Source of the DNA: Gammaproteobacteria bacterium
Lineage (GTDB): Bacteria; Pseudomonadota; Gammaproteobacteria; Arenicellales; JAANXG01
Direction: 5' to 3'
DNA length: 43,638 bases
Assembly: GCA_024639325.1 (NCBI GenBank)
Contig: JAHEIO010000028.1
Coordinates: 1-43,638, forward strand
The notes under the pieces were generated by a model. The model was given only the letters and a program-made list of their open reading frames with translations. It had not been told where the DNA came from and ran no database searches. The position numbers and the translations under genes are program-made. Below, one piece after another: positions 1-8,171 of the stretch; positions within the stretch are counted from its first letter, which is position 1; every line of letters begins with the position of its first letter.

Positions 1-506
1 GCCGGGGCGCCGAGGAAGCTCTGTACCTTGCTGAGCGCGGTATCGATTTCGAGATCGTACCCGGCATTACGTCGGCTACGGCCTGCACGTCTTATGCCGG
101 AATCCCGTTGACTCACCGGGATTACGCCCAGAGCGTGATCTTTATCACCGGACACGGTCGAAAAGGAAAACTCTTGGAAAAGGAGATCGCGAGGCAGTAC
201 GGTGGTAATCGGAATGCCACCCTGGTGGTATTCATGGGTGTGGGGCGGCTGCGCCAGATTATGGCCGCGCTCATCGACGGCGGCATGAGTCGCGATACGC
301 CGGTGGCGCTGATAGAGCGCGGCACAACGGCGGATCAAAGGCGTGTTCTGACGACGGTGGCGCGGGCATCTATCGACGCCGTCAAGGCGGAATTGTCGGC
401 ACCGGCGCTGATCGTCATCGGCAAGGTGGTCGAACTGGCTGGGAGACTGGATTGGTTCGTGCCGGCTACCCGATACGATGATGAGTGCGCACAATCAGGA
501 AGCTGA
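1..506 (+). CDS. nirE: Uroporphyrinogen-III C-methyltransferase (SUMT), C-terminal part; 5' end outside window
   Basis: The open frame enters from the left edge (codons start at position 3) and ends at a TGA at 504-506, giving about 167 residues of the C-terminal half of a SUMT. Family hallmarks are the EIVPGITSATACTSYAGIPLTHR stretch near positions 50-118 (shown by its ends EIVPGI and LTHR), the ITGHGRKG segment, and the TLVVFMG and ALIERGTT motifs of the SAM- and tetrapyrrole-binding domain. The enzyme makes precorrin-2, the precursor of siroheme and heme d1. Because it lies directly upstream of nirC-nirF-nirDL, with the nirC ATG immediately after its stop, it is best read as nirE, the dedicated copy of the heme d1 pathway, rather than cobA or cysG. 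The name rests on context; the enzyme family is clear. Confidence 0.85.
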   Translation, partial: RGAEEALYLAERGIDFEIVPGITSATACTSYAGIPLTHRDYAQSVIFITGHGRKGKLLEKEIARQYGGNRNATLVVFMGVGRLRQIMAALIDGGMSRDTPVALIERGTTADQRRVLTTVARASIDAVKAELSAPALIVIGKVVELAGRLDWFVPATRYDDECAQSGS

Positions 507-845
507 ATGATCAGAACGGTGATGGCGCTGATCGTGCCGGTGATGGCCGGGCTCGCGGCAAGCGCGCTCTGGGCATCGAGCGAGCTGACGGATGAGCGAA
601 TTCGCCAGCTCAATCAGATGCTCATACACGACTGTGGATCTTGCCACGGGCTGACCCTCAGCGGCGGTTTAGGGCCGGCTCTGACTCCCGCCGCGATGCA
701 GGGTAAGCCGACGGAAACCATTCGGCAAACAATCGTGAATGGACGCAAAGGCACGCCCATGCCGCCCTTCGGCAGCATGTTGTCCGGCCAGGATATCGAC
801 TGGCTCGTAGACGCCATCAAAGACGGGATAACCCGCGGTGATTGA
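507..845 (+). CDS. nirC: Periplasmic monoheme cytochrome c, NirC-like
   Basis: A 112-residue protein with an N-terminal signal peptide (hydrophobic segment about residues 5-22), one heme c motif CGSCH at residues 43-47, and a C-terminal distal Met in the MPPFG segment. This is the layout of small class I c-type cytochromes of nir operons. NirC is known as an electron carrier for NirS and has also been linked to the last steps of heme d1 maturation. Its ATG follows the nirE stop with no gap, and its last 8 bases overlap the GTG start of nirF, so it is translationally coupled on both sides. The family is certain; the exact role is inferred from the neighbours. Confidence 0.85.
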   Translation: MIRTVMALIVPVMAGLAASALWASSELTDERIRQLNQMLIHDCGSCHGLTLSGGLGPALTPAAMQGKPTETIRQTIVNGRKGTPMPPFGSMLSGQDIDWLVDAIKDGITRGD

Positions 846-2016
846 CGCAAAAAGATTCGCGCGCTTGGCGACGTGCACGGCGTGCCTGTTCGTCGTTGCC
901 TGCACGACCTATCGCGGCACCGGGGATATGGGTCTGGTGGTGGAACGGGAGCGGGGCCGGGTCCATGTCGTAGAACACAGTACCAACACGCGCCTGGCCA
1001 CCGTTTCAGGGATGGGGGATCTGTCTCATGCCTCCGCGGTGTATTCCCGCGATCAGCGCTACGCGTTCGTATTCGGCCGGGACGGTGGCTTGACCAAAGT
1101 CGACCTGCTCCGCGGAAGAATCGTGAAACGGTCGGTGCAGGCGGGTAACAGCATCGGCGGGGCCGTCTCCCAGGACGGCACGGTTGTGGCGGTATCGAAT
1201 TATGAACCCGGCGGCGTCCGGCTATTCGATGCCCAGACCCTGGATATGATCATGGACATTCCAGCAGCGGCCGCCGATGGTTCGCTTTCCAAAGTGGTCG
1301 GCCTGGTCGATGCGCCCGGCGACCGCTTCGTGTTCAGTTTGTACGACGCCGGAGAAATCTGGATTGCGGACGTGGGAGACCGATCGAACCCGATCATTAC
1401 ACGATTCCCCGACGTCGGGCGCCTCCCTTACGATGCCCTGCTTACACCCGACGGCCGCTTCTACATTGCCGGACTTTTCGGCGAGGACGGCCTCGCGCTG
1501 CTCGATTTATGGCATCCCGACGGCGGGGTGAGGCGCATCATGGATAACTACGGCCGCGGTGACGAAAAACTGCCGGTGTACAAAATGCCGCATCTCGAGG
1601 GGTGGGCCATGTCCGGGCGGCTGGCATTCGTCCCCGCCGTCGGGCGGCACGAGGTGTTAGTGATAGACAGCAAGGATTGGACGGAGAAGGGGCGCATCCC
1701 CGTGCACGGTCAGCCGGTGTTTGTCATGGCGCAACCCGCCGGCCGCCAGGTGTGGGTAAATTTTGCCCTGCCCGAAAACGATACCGTGCAGATCATCGAT
1801 ACCGAGACCCTCGAGATTGTCCACACCCTGCGGCCGGGCCCGGCCGTGCTGCATATGGAATTTACGCCGAGGGGGGAGCGCGTCTGGCTCTCGGTAAGGG
1901 ACGATGACCGGGTGGCGGTGTATGATACCAACAGCTTCGAGCGGGTAGCGCAGCTCGACGTGCACAAGCCAAGCGGCATATTTTTCAGCAGCAGGGCGAC
2001 CCGGATCGGCCTATGA
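838..2016 (+). CDS. nirF: Heme d1 biosynthesis protein NirF (lipoprotein, beta-propeller)
   Basis: A 392-residue protein resembling the d1-type eight-bladed beta-propeller of cytochrome cd1 without a heme c domain. The N-terminus carries a signal sequence ending in a lipobox-like VVAC (Cys near residue 22), so it is probably a periplasmic lipoprotein. Repeated blade motifs are visible, such as SRDQRYAFVFGRDG, TPDGRFYIAGLF and FTPRGERVWLSVRDD. NirF is known to be required for heme d1 production and binds a d1 precursor; the chemistry usually proposed is at the propionate side chains. The GTG at 838 is chosen because the gene then overlaps nirC by 8 bases and keeps a full signal peptide. Its stop overlaps the next start as ATGA at 2013-2016. 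Confidence 0.9.
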   Translation: MIDAKRFARLATCTACLFVVACTTYRGTGDMGLVVERERGRVHVVEHSTNTRLATVSGMGDLSHASAVYSRDQRYAFVFGRDGGLTKVDLLRGRIVKRSVQAGNSIGGAVSQDGTVVAVSNYEPGGVRLFDAQTLDMIMDIPAAAADGSLSKVVGLVDAPGDRFVFSLYDAGEIWIADVGDRSNPIITRFPDVGRLPYDALLTPDGRFYIAGLFGEDGLALLDLWHPDGGVRRIMDNYGRGDEKLPVYKMPHLEGWAMSGRLAFVPAVGRHEVLVIDSKDWTEKGRIPVHGQPVFVMAQPAGRQVWVNFALPENDTVQIIDTETLEIVHTLRPGPAVLHMEFTPRGERVWLSVRDDDRVAVYDTNSFERVAQLDVHKPSGIFFSSRATRIGL

Positions 2017-3041
2017 AGTTGAACGATCTTGAATGCGAGCTGTTGAACAACTATCAGCGTGGCTTTCCACTGACGCCGCGGCCGTTCGCGGTCCTGGCTC
2101 GGGAACTGGGCACCGTGGAAAGCACCGTTATCGCGCTGCTGCGGCGGTTCGCACGCTCGGGAGTCGTAAGCCGTGTGGGGGCCGTGTTCCGGCCTAATAC
2201 GGTTGGGGTCAGCACCCTGGCCGCAGCGTCCGTGCCGGAACGTGATCTGATCGCCACTGCTGACTGCGTCAATTCCTTTGCCGAGGTCAATCACAACTAC
2301 GAACGCGAGCATCATTTAAACCTCTGGTTCGTGATCAATACGGCCACGAGCGAGCGACTCGACGCCGTACTGTGTGAAATCGAGCGTCGGACCGGGCATC
2401 CGGTTATTTCACTCCCGCTGATTCGGGATTACTATATCGACCTCGGCTTCGAACTGGATTTCGGCAACGGGCGGCGGTCAGGGCAAAAGATGAATTCAGC
2501 GAAGTCCAACGCGTGCATGACCAGAAAGCATGAATGGCATGAATGCGGCGAATCGATTGCCGCGCTGCAGGCAGGTTTGCCGCTGGAGCAGAAACCCTAT
2601 GCCGCGATCGCGGAGCGCGCCGGCCTCACCGAAGAAGCCCTGATCGGACTCATCGGCAACATGCAGAGCGCCGGTGTGATCAAACGTTTTGGGGTGGTGG
2701 TGCGTCATCATGAACTGGGGTACCGCGCCAACGCCATGTGCGTGTGGGACGTGGCGGATGAGCGAGTGGATGAGCTGGGAGAGCGCATGGCAAGCCTGCC
2801 ATTCGTAAACCTGTGCTATCGTCGCGAGCGGCGCGCTCCCGCTTGGCCGTACAATCTGTTCTGCATGGTTCACGGCAAAGAACGGGATCGGGTGCTGGGG
2901 CGGGTGGAACAGCTGAATCGGGATTTGCGGCTGCTGAAGCTGCCCCGGGCCGTGCTGTTCAGCGCGCGAAGGTTCAAACAACGGGGGGCCCTGTATCGCG
3001 TGGACGAATCGATCGACAACGAACGTACGGCTCATGGATGA
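2013..3041 (+). CDS. nirDL: Siroheme decarboxylase NirD-NirL fusion
   Basis: A 342-residue protein of two tandem AsnC/Lrp-like units. The N-terminal half (about residues 1-155) has a winged-helix segment and the HNYERE motif at residues 94-99 typical of NirD/NirG. A linker rich in Lys, Ser and Asn (about 155-175) leads into a second unit with the WPYNLFCMVHG motif of NirL/NirH. These proteins decarboxylate siroheme to 12,18-didecarboxysiroheme, the step after NirE and siroheme synthase. NirD and NirL are separate genes in some denitrifiers and fused in others, so the fusion is known but taxonomically informative. It overlaps nirF by 4 bases and nirG by 8 bases. Confidence 0.9.
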   Translation: MKLNDLECELLNNYQRGFPLTPRPFAVLARELGTVESTVIALLRRFARSGVVSRVGAVFRPNTVGVSTLAAASVPERDLIATADCVNSFAEVNHNYEREHHLNLWFVINTATSERLDAVLCEIERRTGHPVISLPLIRDYYIDLGFELDFGNGRRSGQKMNSAKSNACMTRKHEWHECGESIAALQAGLPLEQKPYAAIAERAGLTEEALIGLIGNMQSAGVIKRFGVVVRHHELGYRANAMCVWDVADERVDELGERMASLPFVNLCYRRERRAPAWPYNLFCMVHGKERDRVLGRVEQLNRDLRLLKLPRAVLFSARRFKQRGALYRVDESIDNERTAHG

Positions 3042-3477
3042 CCTGGATCGTCGCATCATCAACAATTTGCAGGGCGGCTTTCCGTTGGAAGACCGGCCTT
3101 TTCGGGTAGCCGCCGCCCGTCTGGATATCAGCGAGGAGCGGCTGATTGAACGAGTACGGGCCATGCTTGCCGATGGCCGGCTGTCGAGATTCGGCCCGTT
3201 GTACAATGTGGAGATGATGGGCGGCAGCTTCTCGCTGTGCGCCATGAGGGTGCCGGTCGAACGCTTCGAGGAGGTGGCCGAGCAGGTAAATTCCCTGCCG
3301 CAGGTGGCCCACAATTACGAGCGGGACCACCCATTCAACATGTGGTTCGTACTGGCGACGGAGTCGATGGATGGAATTGCCGAGGTCGTGGCCGAACTGG
3401 AGAGATCAACCGAACTCCCGGTCTACGAGTTTCCAAAGCTCGACGAGTACTATGTCGGATTGCGTTTCAATGTGTAG
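3034..3477 (+). CDS. nirG: Siroheme decarboxylase subunit NirG
   Basis: A 147-residue AsnC/Lrp-like protein starting MDDLDRRIINNLQGGFPL and carrying the NirD/NirG-type motif HNYERDHPFNMWFV in its C-terminal ligand-binding fold. It is a partner in the NirDLGH siroheme decarboxylase. The start at 3034 lies inside the end of nirDL (8-base overlap), which supports translational coupling. The gene ends at 3477. The following 207 bases break the otherwise overlapping operon and hold a palindromic repeat before nirH. Despite the fold, it is not expected to act as a transcription regulator. Confidence 0.88.
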   Translation: MDDLDRRIINNLQGGFPLEDRPFRVAAARLDISEERLIERVRAMLADGRLSRFGPLYNVEMMGGSFSLCAMRVPVERFEEVAEQVNSLPQVAHNYERDHPFNMWFVLATESMDGIAEVVAELERSTELPVYEFPKLDEYYVGLRFNV

Positions 3478-3575
3478 ACCGCATTTCTCACCAGGCGGCT
3501 TTAAATGCTTGCTAAGGACTTACAATGCTAGGGAATTTAGTATTTACTGAAATACAGTCTGCTTTGACAACGCCT

Positions 3576-3635
3576 ATCGCGGCGAGGGCGCCGCTCCTAC
3601 ACTACTTTCTTGTAGGAGGCGCGCCTCGCGCCGAT
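3576..3635. repeat. REP-like palindromic element, copy 1 (between nirG and nirH)
   Basis: The left arm ATCGCGGCGAGGGCGCCGCTCCTAC (first base 3576, last 3600; key core GGCGCCGCTCCTAC) faces a right arm TGTAGGAGGCGCGCCTCGCGCCG at 3611-3633, so the transcript can fold into a long GC-rich hairpin. The same left arm recurs base for base at 18186-18210. GTAGGAG...CGCGG palindromes of this kind are common interspersed REP elements in Gammaproteobacteria. The insertion lies inside an operon and could lower transcription or set an mRNA end ahead of nirH. The rest of the gap (3478-3575 and 3636-3684) holds no gene; a TTGACA sequence at 3564-3569 has no convincing -10 partner. Confidence 0.75.
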
Positions 3636-3684
3636 TTGGTCACTCGCTGTCGTCGCCAATTCAAGTGGTGACGACTCGAATGCA

Positions 3685-4203
3685 ATGAACGGTTTGACAG
3701 AACTCGATCGCCGGATTGTGCTCGCCACCCAGGGCGGCCTGCCGCTAACGGCGAGGCCTTTCGACATACTTGCCGAACAGTTGGACGTGGACGCCGATCT
3801 GATACGACAGCGCATGCAGCGCATGCTCGATCGCGGTGCGATAAGGCGGATCGGCGTTGTGCCCAACCATTACAAGCTCGGCTTTCGCGCCAACGGCATG
3901 TCGGTGTGGGATGTGGATGACGAGAAAATAGCGCACCTTGGCGAGCGTATCGGCGGTCTGGACTTCGTCAGCCATGCCTACCATCGTCCGCGCCGTTTGC
4001 CCGAGTGGCCGTACAACCTGTTCGCCATGGTCCACGGCAAGTCCCGCGACGAAGTCGCCCGCAAGGTAAAGCTGATTGCCGGGATCCTCGGTGACGCGCA
4101 GCGTCAACATGAGGTGCTGTTCAGCACTCGGGTTCTGAAAAAAACCGGTCTGCGACTGCTGGAACAGACTGTGATGACCGCGAGAAAATCAGAGGTTGCT
4201 TAA
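3685..4203 (+). CDS. nirH: Siroheme decarboxylase subunit NirH
   Basis: A 172-residue AsnC/Lrp-like protein beginning MNGLTELDRRIVLATQGG, with the NirL/NirH-type signature YHRPRRLPEWPYNLFAMVHG in the second half. It would complete the NirDL-G-H siroheme decarboxylase set. The ATG at 3685 has only a weak ribosome binding site. The gene is separated from nirG by 207 bases containing a REP-like palindrome, unlike the overlapping joins elsewhere in the operon. Its stop (TAA, 4201-4203) directly abuts the nirJ ATG at 4204. Confidence 0.87.
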   Translation: MNGLTELDRRIVLATQGGLPLTARPFDILAEQLDVDADLIRQRMQRMLDRGAIRRIGVVPNHYKLGFRANGMSVWDVDDEKIAHLGERIGGLDFVSHAYHRPRRLPEWPYNLFAMVHGKSRDEVARKVKLIAGILGDAQRQHEVLFSTRVLKKTGLRLLEQTVMTARKSEVA

Positions 4204-5418
4204 ATGTTCCGAATTTCCCAGTACATGAATGAGGTGAAGGCGCCGACGCCGGTCAAAGCCCCCCGGCAGCCGAAGGGGCCGGTGGTTATCTGGAATCTGA
4301 TACGGCGCTGTAATCTGACATGTAAACACTGCTATTCCATATCCGCAGACATCGACTTTCCCGGCGAACTCGACACGTCCCAGGTTATCGCTGTCATGGA
4401 GGACCTCAGGTCGTTCGGTGTTCCGGTGCTGATACTGTCCGGAGGCGAGCCGTTGCTGCGGCATGACATCTTCGAAGTCTCGAGGCAGGCCAAAAATATG
4501 GGTTTTTACGTTGGTCTGTCCACCAACGGGACCTTGATTACAAATGACAACATCGAACAGATCGCGAATATCGGCTACGATTATGTGGGCGTTAGCCTGG
4601 ACGGCACGCGGGAGACCCACGATCATTTCCGCCAGAAAGCGGGGGCTTACGATCAGTCATTGACGGGTATTCGATCGTGCCTCGATCACGGCATCAAGGT
4701 TGGCATGCGATTCTCCATAACGCGGGACAATGCATGCGAACTTCCGCTCATGCTGAAGCTCATGGAAGAAGAGGGTGTAGATAAATTCTATCTGTCTCAC
4801 CTCAACTACGGCGGCCGCGGCCAACGCCATCGGACCCACGACGTCGAACACGGCATTGGCCGTCAGGCCATGGATCTGCTGTTCGAAACCTGCTGGGCCG
4901 ATGTGCGCGGCGGCGGCAAGCGAGAATTCGTCAGCGGCAACAATGATGCCGACGGGGTGTACTTCCTGCGCTGGGTAAAAAGCCGATTCCCGGAACGCTA
5001 CGATCATTTGCTGCAGAAGCTCGAGCAATGGGGCGGCAACTCATCCGGGGTCAATATTGCCAACATCGACAACCTGGGAAATGTCCACCCCGACACGTTC
5101 TGGTGGAACTATACCCTGGGAAACGTAAAGGAAAGGAGCTTTTCCGAGATCTGGCCGGATGACTCCGATCCGATCATGGCCGGTCTCAAGAAGCGGCCCA
5201 GGCCGCTGCGAGGTCGTTGCCGCGTGTGCCGTTTTCAGAATATTTGTGGCGGCAACACGCGGGTGCGCGCTTTTCAAACCACCGGTGACCCCTGGTGGCA
5301 GGACCCCGGGTGCTACATGAACGACGAAGAGCTGGGAATCCGGCCCGAGGAGTACGAAATGGATCAACCGGTGCCGCTGGGGAGTATCAACAAACAGCAA
5401 GTGCGTTTCCCAGGCTGA
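4204..5418 (+). CDS. nirJ: Heme d1 biosynthesis radical SAM protein NirJ
   Basis: A 404-residue radical SAM enzyme. The cluster-binding motif CNLTCKHC (Cys36, Cys40, Cys43) is followed by the GGEPLL motif. A C-terminal SPASM-like Cys set (CRVCRFQNIC) indicates an additional Fe-S cluster. NirJ acts on didecarboxysiroheme, replacing propionate groups by the oxo groups of heme d1. It starts immediately after nirH and is followed after 13 bases by nirN. Length and motifs match full-length NirJ, and no damage is seen. Confidence 0.92.
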   Translation: MFRISQYMNEVKAPTPVKAPRQPKGPVVIWNLIRRCNLTCKHCYSISADIDFPGELDTSQVIAVMEDLRSFGVPVLILSGGEPLLRHDIFEVSRQAKNMGFYVGLSTNGTLITNDNIEQIANIGYDYVGVSLDGTRETHDHFRQKAGAYDQSLTGIRSCLDHGIKVGMRFSITRDNACELPLMLKLMEEEGVDKFYLSHLNYGGRGQRHRTHDVEHGIGRQAMDLLFETCWADVRGGGKREFVSGNNDADGVYFLRWVKSRFPERYDHLLQKLEQWGGNSSGVNIANIDNLGNVHPDTFWWNYTLGNVKERSFSEIWPDDSDPIMAGLKKRPRPLRGRCRVCRFQNICGGNTRVRAFQTTGDPWWQDPGCYMNDEELGIRPEEYEMDQPVPLGSINKQQVRFPG

Positions 5419-5431
5419 GCGGTCCGCGATT

Positions 5432-6976
5432 ATGCGCGGCTGGTTCGTTTTTTTGCTGGCATTACTCTGCACCGGGCCGGTGGCAAAGGGGGGAACGGCA
5501 TCCGGGCAACAACTCTACGCGCAGCACTGTGCGGGATGCCACGGCACCGATCGACTGGGCGGCACGGGCCCCGCTCTGCTGCCACAGAATCTCAAGCGGC
5601 TCAAGCCGGAGAAGGCGGCCCGGATCATCAACCGCGGCGCTGCGGCTACGCAGATGCCGGCATTTGATCAAACCCTATCGGAAAGCGACATTGCGAGCCT
5701 GGTTGCGTTGATCTACACGCCGCCGGATCGCGTGCCTGAATGGAAATTGGAGCAGATCATCGGGAGTCATGTCGCACCGGGGCCGCAGCCAGATACCGGG
5801 GGCCGGCCGGTATACAGCGCCGATCCGCTCAATCTCTTCGTGGTCGTTGAATCCGGTGATCACCACGCCACCATACTCGACGGCGATACCTTCGAGCCCA
5901 TTCATCGCTTCAAGACCCGATTTGCGCTGCACGGCGGCCCCAAATTCTCGAATGACGGCCGCTACGTGTACTTCGCCTCACGCGACGGCTGGGTTACCAA
6001 ATACGATTTGTACAAACTGCAGGTCCTGGCAGAAGTGCGGGCTGGTATCAATACGCGCAACCTCGCGGTATCCGGTGATGGCCGTTACGTCATGGTCGCC
6101 AACTATCTTCCTCACACCCTGGTATTGCTGGATGCCGCGGACCTTCGTCCCATTTCGGTAATTCAAGTGTCGGATTTGCGCGGTAATACGTCCCGGGTGT
6201 CGGCGGTATACGACGCGGGCCCCCGCCAGAGCTTCATCGCGGCACTCAAGGATCTTAAGGAAGTCTGGGAGATACCGTACTCGGATGACCCGCCCTATTA
6301 CGGCCCGGTGCACGATTACCGCGTGGAAGGTCCTATCGGTGAAGCCGTAAAATTCCAGGTGCGCCGGATAAGACTGGACGACTACCTCGACGATTTTTTC
6401 TTCGATCTGCGCTATGACAACCTGATCGGCGCGGCACGCAACGCAAAAAACGGCCAGGTGGTCAACCTCATCGTCGGACGAAAGATCGCTGATATCGATC
6501 TCAGCAGCATGCCGCACTTGGGTTCGGGAATCACCTGGCAGCGCAACGGCGTTACGTTGATGGCGACTCCTCACCTGCACGAGGCCGCGATATCGATCAT
6601 CGATACCGGTTCCTGGAAAAAGGTTGCACGAATCGAGACCCTCGGCCCCGGTTTTTTCATGCGCAGTCATGCCAATTCCGAGTACGCGTGGGCGGACGTT
6701 TTTTTCGGACCGCACCGGGACGCGGTCCACGTCATTGACAAGAACACCCTGGAGATCGTGAAAACGCTCAGGCCGGAACCCGGGAAAATCGCTGCGCATG
6801 TGGAATTCACCCGTGACGGACGCTATGCCCTGTTGAGCGTATGGGACATGGACGGCGCCCTGGTGGTCTACGATGCGAAAAGCCTGGAGGAGGTGAAGCG
6901 CATACCGATGGTCAAGCCGTCGGGTAAATACAACGTCTACAACAAGATCACCAAGGCGGAGGGCACCAGCCACTGA
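5432..6976 (+). CDS. nirN: Dihydro-heme d1 dehydrogenase NirN (cytochrome c / d1 propeller)
   Basis: A 514-residue protein with a signal peptide (about residues 1-23), an N-terminal cytochrome c domain with heme motif CAGCH (residues 33-37), and a C-terminal d1-type beta-propeller with blade motifs such as SNDGRYVYFASRDG and FTRDGRYALLSVWDMDG. NirN is known to introduce the acrylate double bond of heme d1 as the last biosynthetic step in the periplasm. It is called NirN rather than NirS because it follows nirJ, is shorter than typical NirS, and its propeller starts with the FALHGGPKFS segment I associate with NirN. The NirN/NirS distinction rests on recall and context and should be checked by alignment. 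It is the last gene of the cluster visible here. Confidence 0.82.
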   Translation: MRGWFVFLLALLCTGPVAKGGTASGQQLYAQHCAGCHGTDRLGGTGPALLPQNLKRLKPEKAARIINRGAAATQMPAFDQTLSESDIASLVALIYTPPDRVPEWKLEQIIGSHVAPGPQPDTGGRPVYSADPLNLFVVVESGDHHATILDGDTFEPIHRFKTRFALHGGPKFSNDGRYVYFASRDGWVTKYDLYKLQVLAEVRAGINTRNLAVSGDGRYVMVANYLPHTLVLLDAADLRPISVIQVSDLRGNTSRVSAVYDAGPRQSFIAALKDLKEVWEIPYSDDPPYYGPVHDYRVEGPIGEAVKFQVRRIRLDDYLDDFFFDLRYDNLIGAARNAKNGQVVNLIVGRKIADIDLSSMPHLGSGITWQRNGVTLMATPHLHEAAISIIDTGSWKKVARIETLGPGFFMRSHANSEYAWADVFFGPHRDAVHVIDKNTLEIVKTLRPEPGKIAAHVEFTRDGRYALLSVWDMDGALVVYDAKSLEEVKRIPMVKPSGKYNVYNKITKAEGTSH

Positions 6977-7013
6977 GTGTCGTCGGCAGGTGCAAGGAAC
7001 GACCCGAGGCAAT

Positions 7014-7050
7014 GCGCCGGTTATGACCAACGACACCTGCTCACCGGCGC
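7014..7050. terminator. Possible stem-loop downstream of nirN
   Basis: GCGCCGGT at 7014-7021 pairs exactly with ACCGGCGC at 7043-7050 around a 21-base loop, in the 160-base convergent gap between nirN and the minus-strand phosphoesterase. There is no T-run, so this is at best a weak or bidirectional transcript end. Nothing else was recognised in 6977-7136. Confidence 0.3.
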
Positions 7051-7136
7051 GGATTCACGGTGTAGGGACATCGGCATCATCACGTTCAGCACCTGTTCTA
7101 CCTATGTTCGAGAGGTGATCCCCCAAGCCGGCGTAC

Positions 7137-8171
7137 TCAACCTGAATGCCTTCGGCGAAGGTTGTCGTTTGTTTGACGGCATGGCCGGAGGCTCCGATCT
7201 CCAATCTCGTCCAGCCCTGACCAGTCATACTCGTAGATGACCCGGAATTGATCTGCCGGCACATGCGCTGGTATGCCGATGAATCGAACGCGAACATAGA
7301 GGTGTTGATCCATATCGAGCACCGCAAACCCGCTCATGACTTGCTGAAAGCGAAATATCTTATCGCTTAGCCGGGTACCGTTCATTCGCCTCGAGTGTCT
7401 GGGGTTCTGTTTTGCTCCCGCCCCGCCGCATCCCTGAACGATGTGCTCACAAGCGGGGCCGGTGGTGTGACTCTGGTGGTGTTCATGGCCGCTCAGATAG
7501 AAATGGACGCCAGTGCCGTCTATCATTTCCCGGAGACGACGCATGCACCGTATTTCGCCATCTCCCCGGTAACGATAAGTCCGCTTCCCCGCTGTAAAAA
7601 CAGGGTGGTGCCCGACCAGAATCTTTAGCCCCTGAAATCCGGAAAAATATTCAGTGGCGGCGTCGAGTTCGCGTTCCATCTCACGTACGGAGAAATGTTC
7701 CCCCTCTGCGAAAGTGCCGTCGAATCCGAACACATTGCTGTTCAGCACGTGGACAGCCACCCAGGGTGGCAGGACTCGGATACTGTAGCTTGACGATGGC
7801 ATTCGCCAAATTCTGGACTGGTATGTGTGTGCAATCATCGGGGCGGGGTCTCCGCCGAACACATCGATGAGATCGTGGTTGCCGAGGCACTGGAAAAAAC
7901 TGGCGGCCAGGTCTTGGTAGTACGTATCGAAGCGTTCGGACAGCATCTCGGCGGACGGGGCGCCGGTGAGAAGATCATCGCCTGCTAAGTATATGCAGTC
8001 GCCCGTGCCCAGCACGAGATCCGGTGGTTCGTCGCGCGCCAGCAGCGTCATGGCTTCCGCGACCTTTGCCTGCCACGCATCGCCGGATCCGTAATCCCCG
8101 ATAATGTATGCACGCAGCCGCGCGCATCCGGATTTGTCCGGTGCCAATTCAAATTGAGCGCCTGACACCAT
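7137..8171 (-). CDS. Metallophosphoesterase (purple acid phosphatase-like)
   Basis: A 344-residue calcineurin-like phosphoesterase. The dimetal motifs appear in order: GDYGSGD near residue 25, GTGDCIY, GNHD, GHHP and GHEHH. The spacing, with the YxGD segment and a mixed Asp/Tyr/His ligand set, resembles tartrate-resistant (type 5) acid phosphatases. No signal peptide is obvious, since the protein begins MVSGAQFELAPDKSG, so a cytoplasmic location is likely unless the start is wrong. It overlaps the upstream minus-strand gene by 23 bases, which suggests one transcript. The substrate is unknown. The last 20 residues are basic and of low complexity and may be a drifting tail. Confidence 0.75.
   Translation of the reverse strand: MVSGAQFELAPDKSGCARLRAYIIGDYGSGDAWQAKVAEAMTLLARDEPPDLVLGTGDCIYLAGDDLLTGAPSAEMLSERFDTYYQDLAASFFQCLGNHDLIDVFGGDPAPMIAHTYQSRIWRMPSSSYSIRVLPPWVAVHVLNSNVFGFDGTFAEGEHFSVREMERELDAATEYFSGFQGLKILVGHHPVFTAGKRTYRYRGDGEIRCMRRLREMIDGTGVHFYLSGHEHHQSHTTGPACEHIVQGCGGAGAKQNPRHSRRMNGTRLSDKIFRFQQVMSGFAVLDMDQHLYVRVRFIGIPAHVPADQFRVIYEYDWSGLDEIGDRSLRPCRQTNDNLRRRHSG

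Noticed and set aside
3564-3569. TTGACA as a -35 box for a nirH promoter
   Set aside because: No -10-like hexamer is found 15-19 bases downstream; that DNA is the GC-rich arm of the REP-like element.
2013-4203. Reading the NirDL, NirG and NirH genes as Lrp/AsnC transcription regulators
   Set aside because: They share the fold, but the HNYER and WPYNLF motifs and the position between nirF and nirJ mark siroheme decarboxylase subunits.
5665-5674. TTTGATCAAA palindrome as an FNR site
   Set aside because: It lacks the 4-base spacer of FNR boxes and lies inside the nirN coding region.
5432-6976. Calling this gene cytochrome cd1 nitrite reductase (nirS)
   Set aside because: Length, position after nirJ and the propeller start fit NirN better; nirS is probably outside the window.
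5978-7036. 352-codon minus-strand frame opposite nirN
   Set aside because: It is a high-GC shadow of the nirN frame, with His/Arg/Val-rich composition and no domain; nirN on the plus strand has full motifs.
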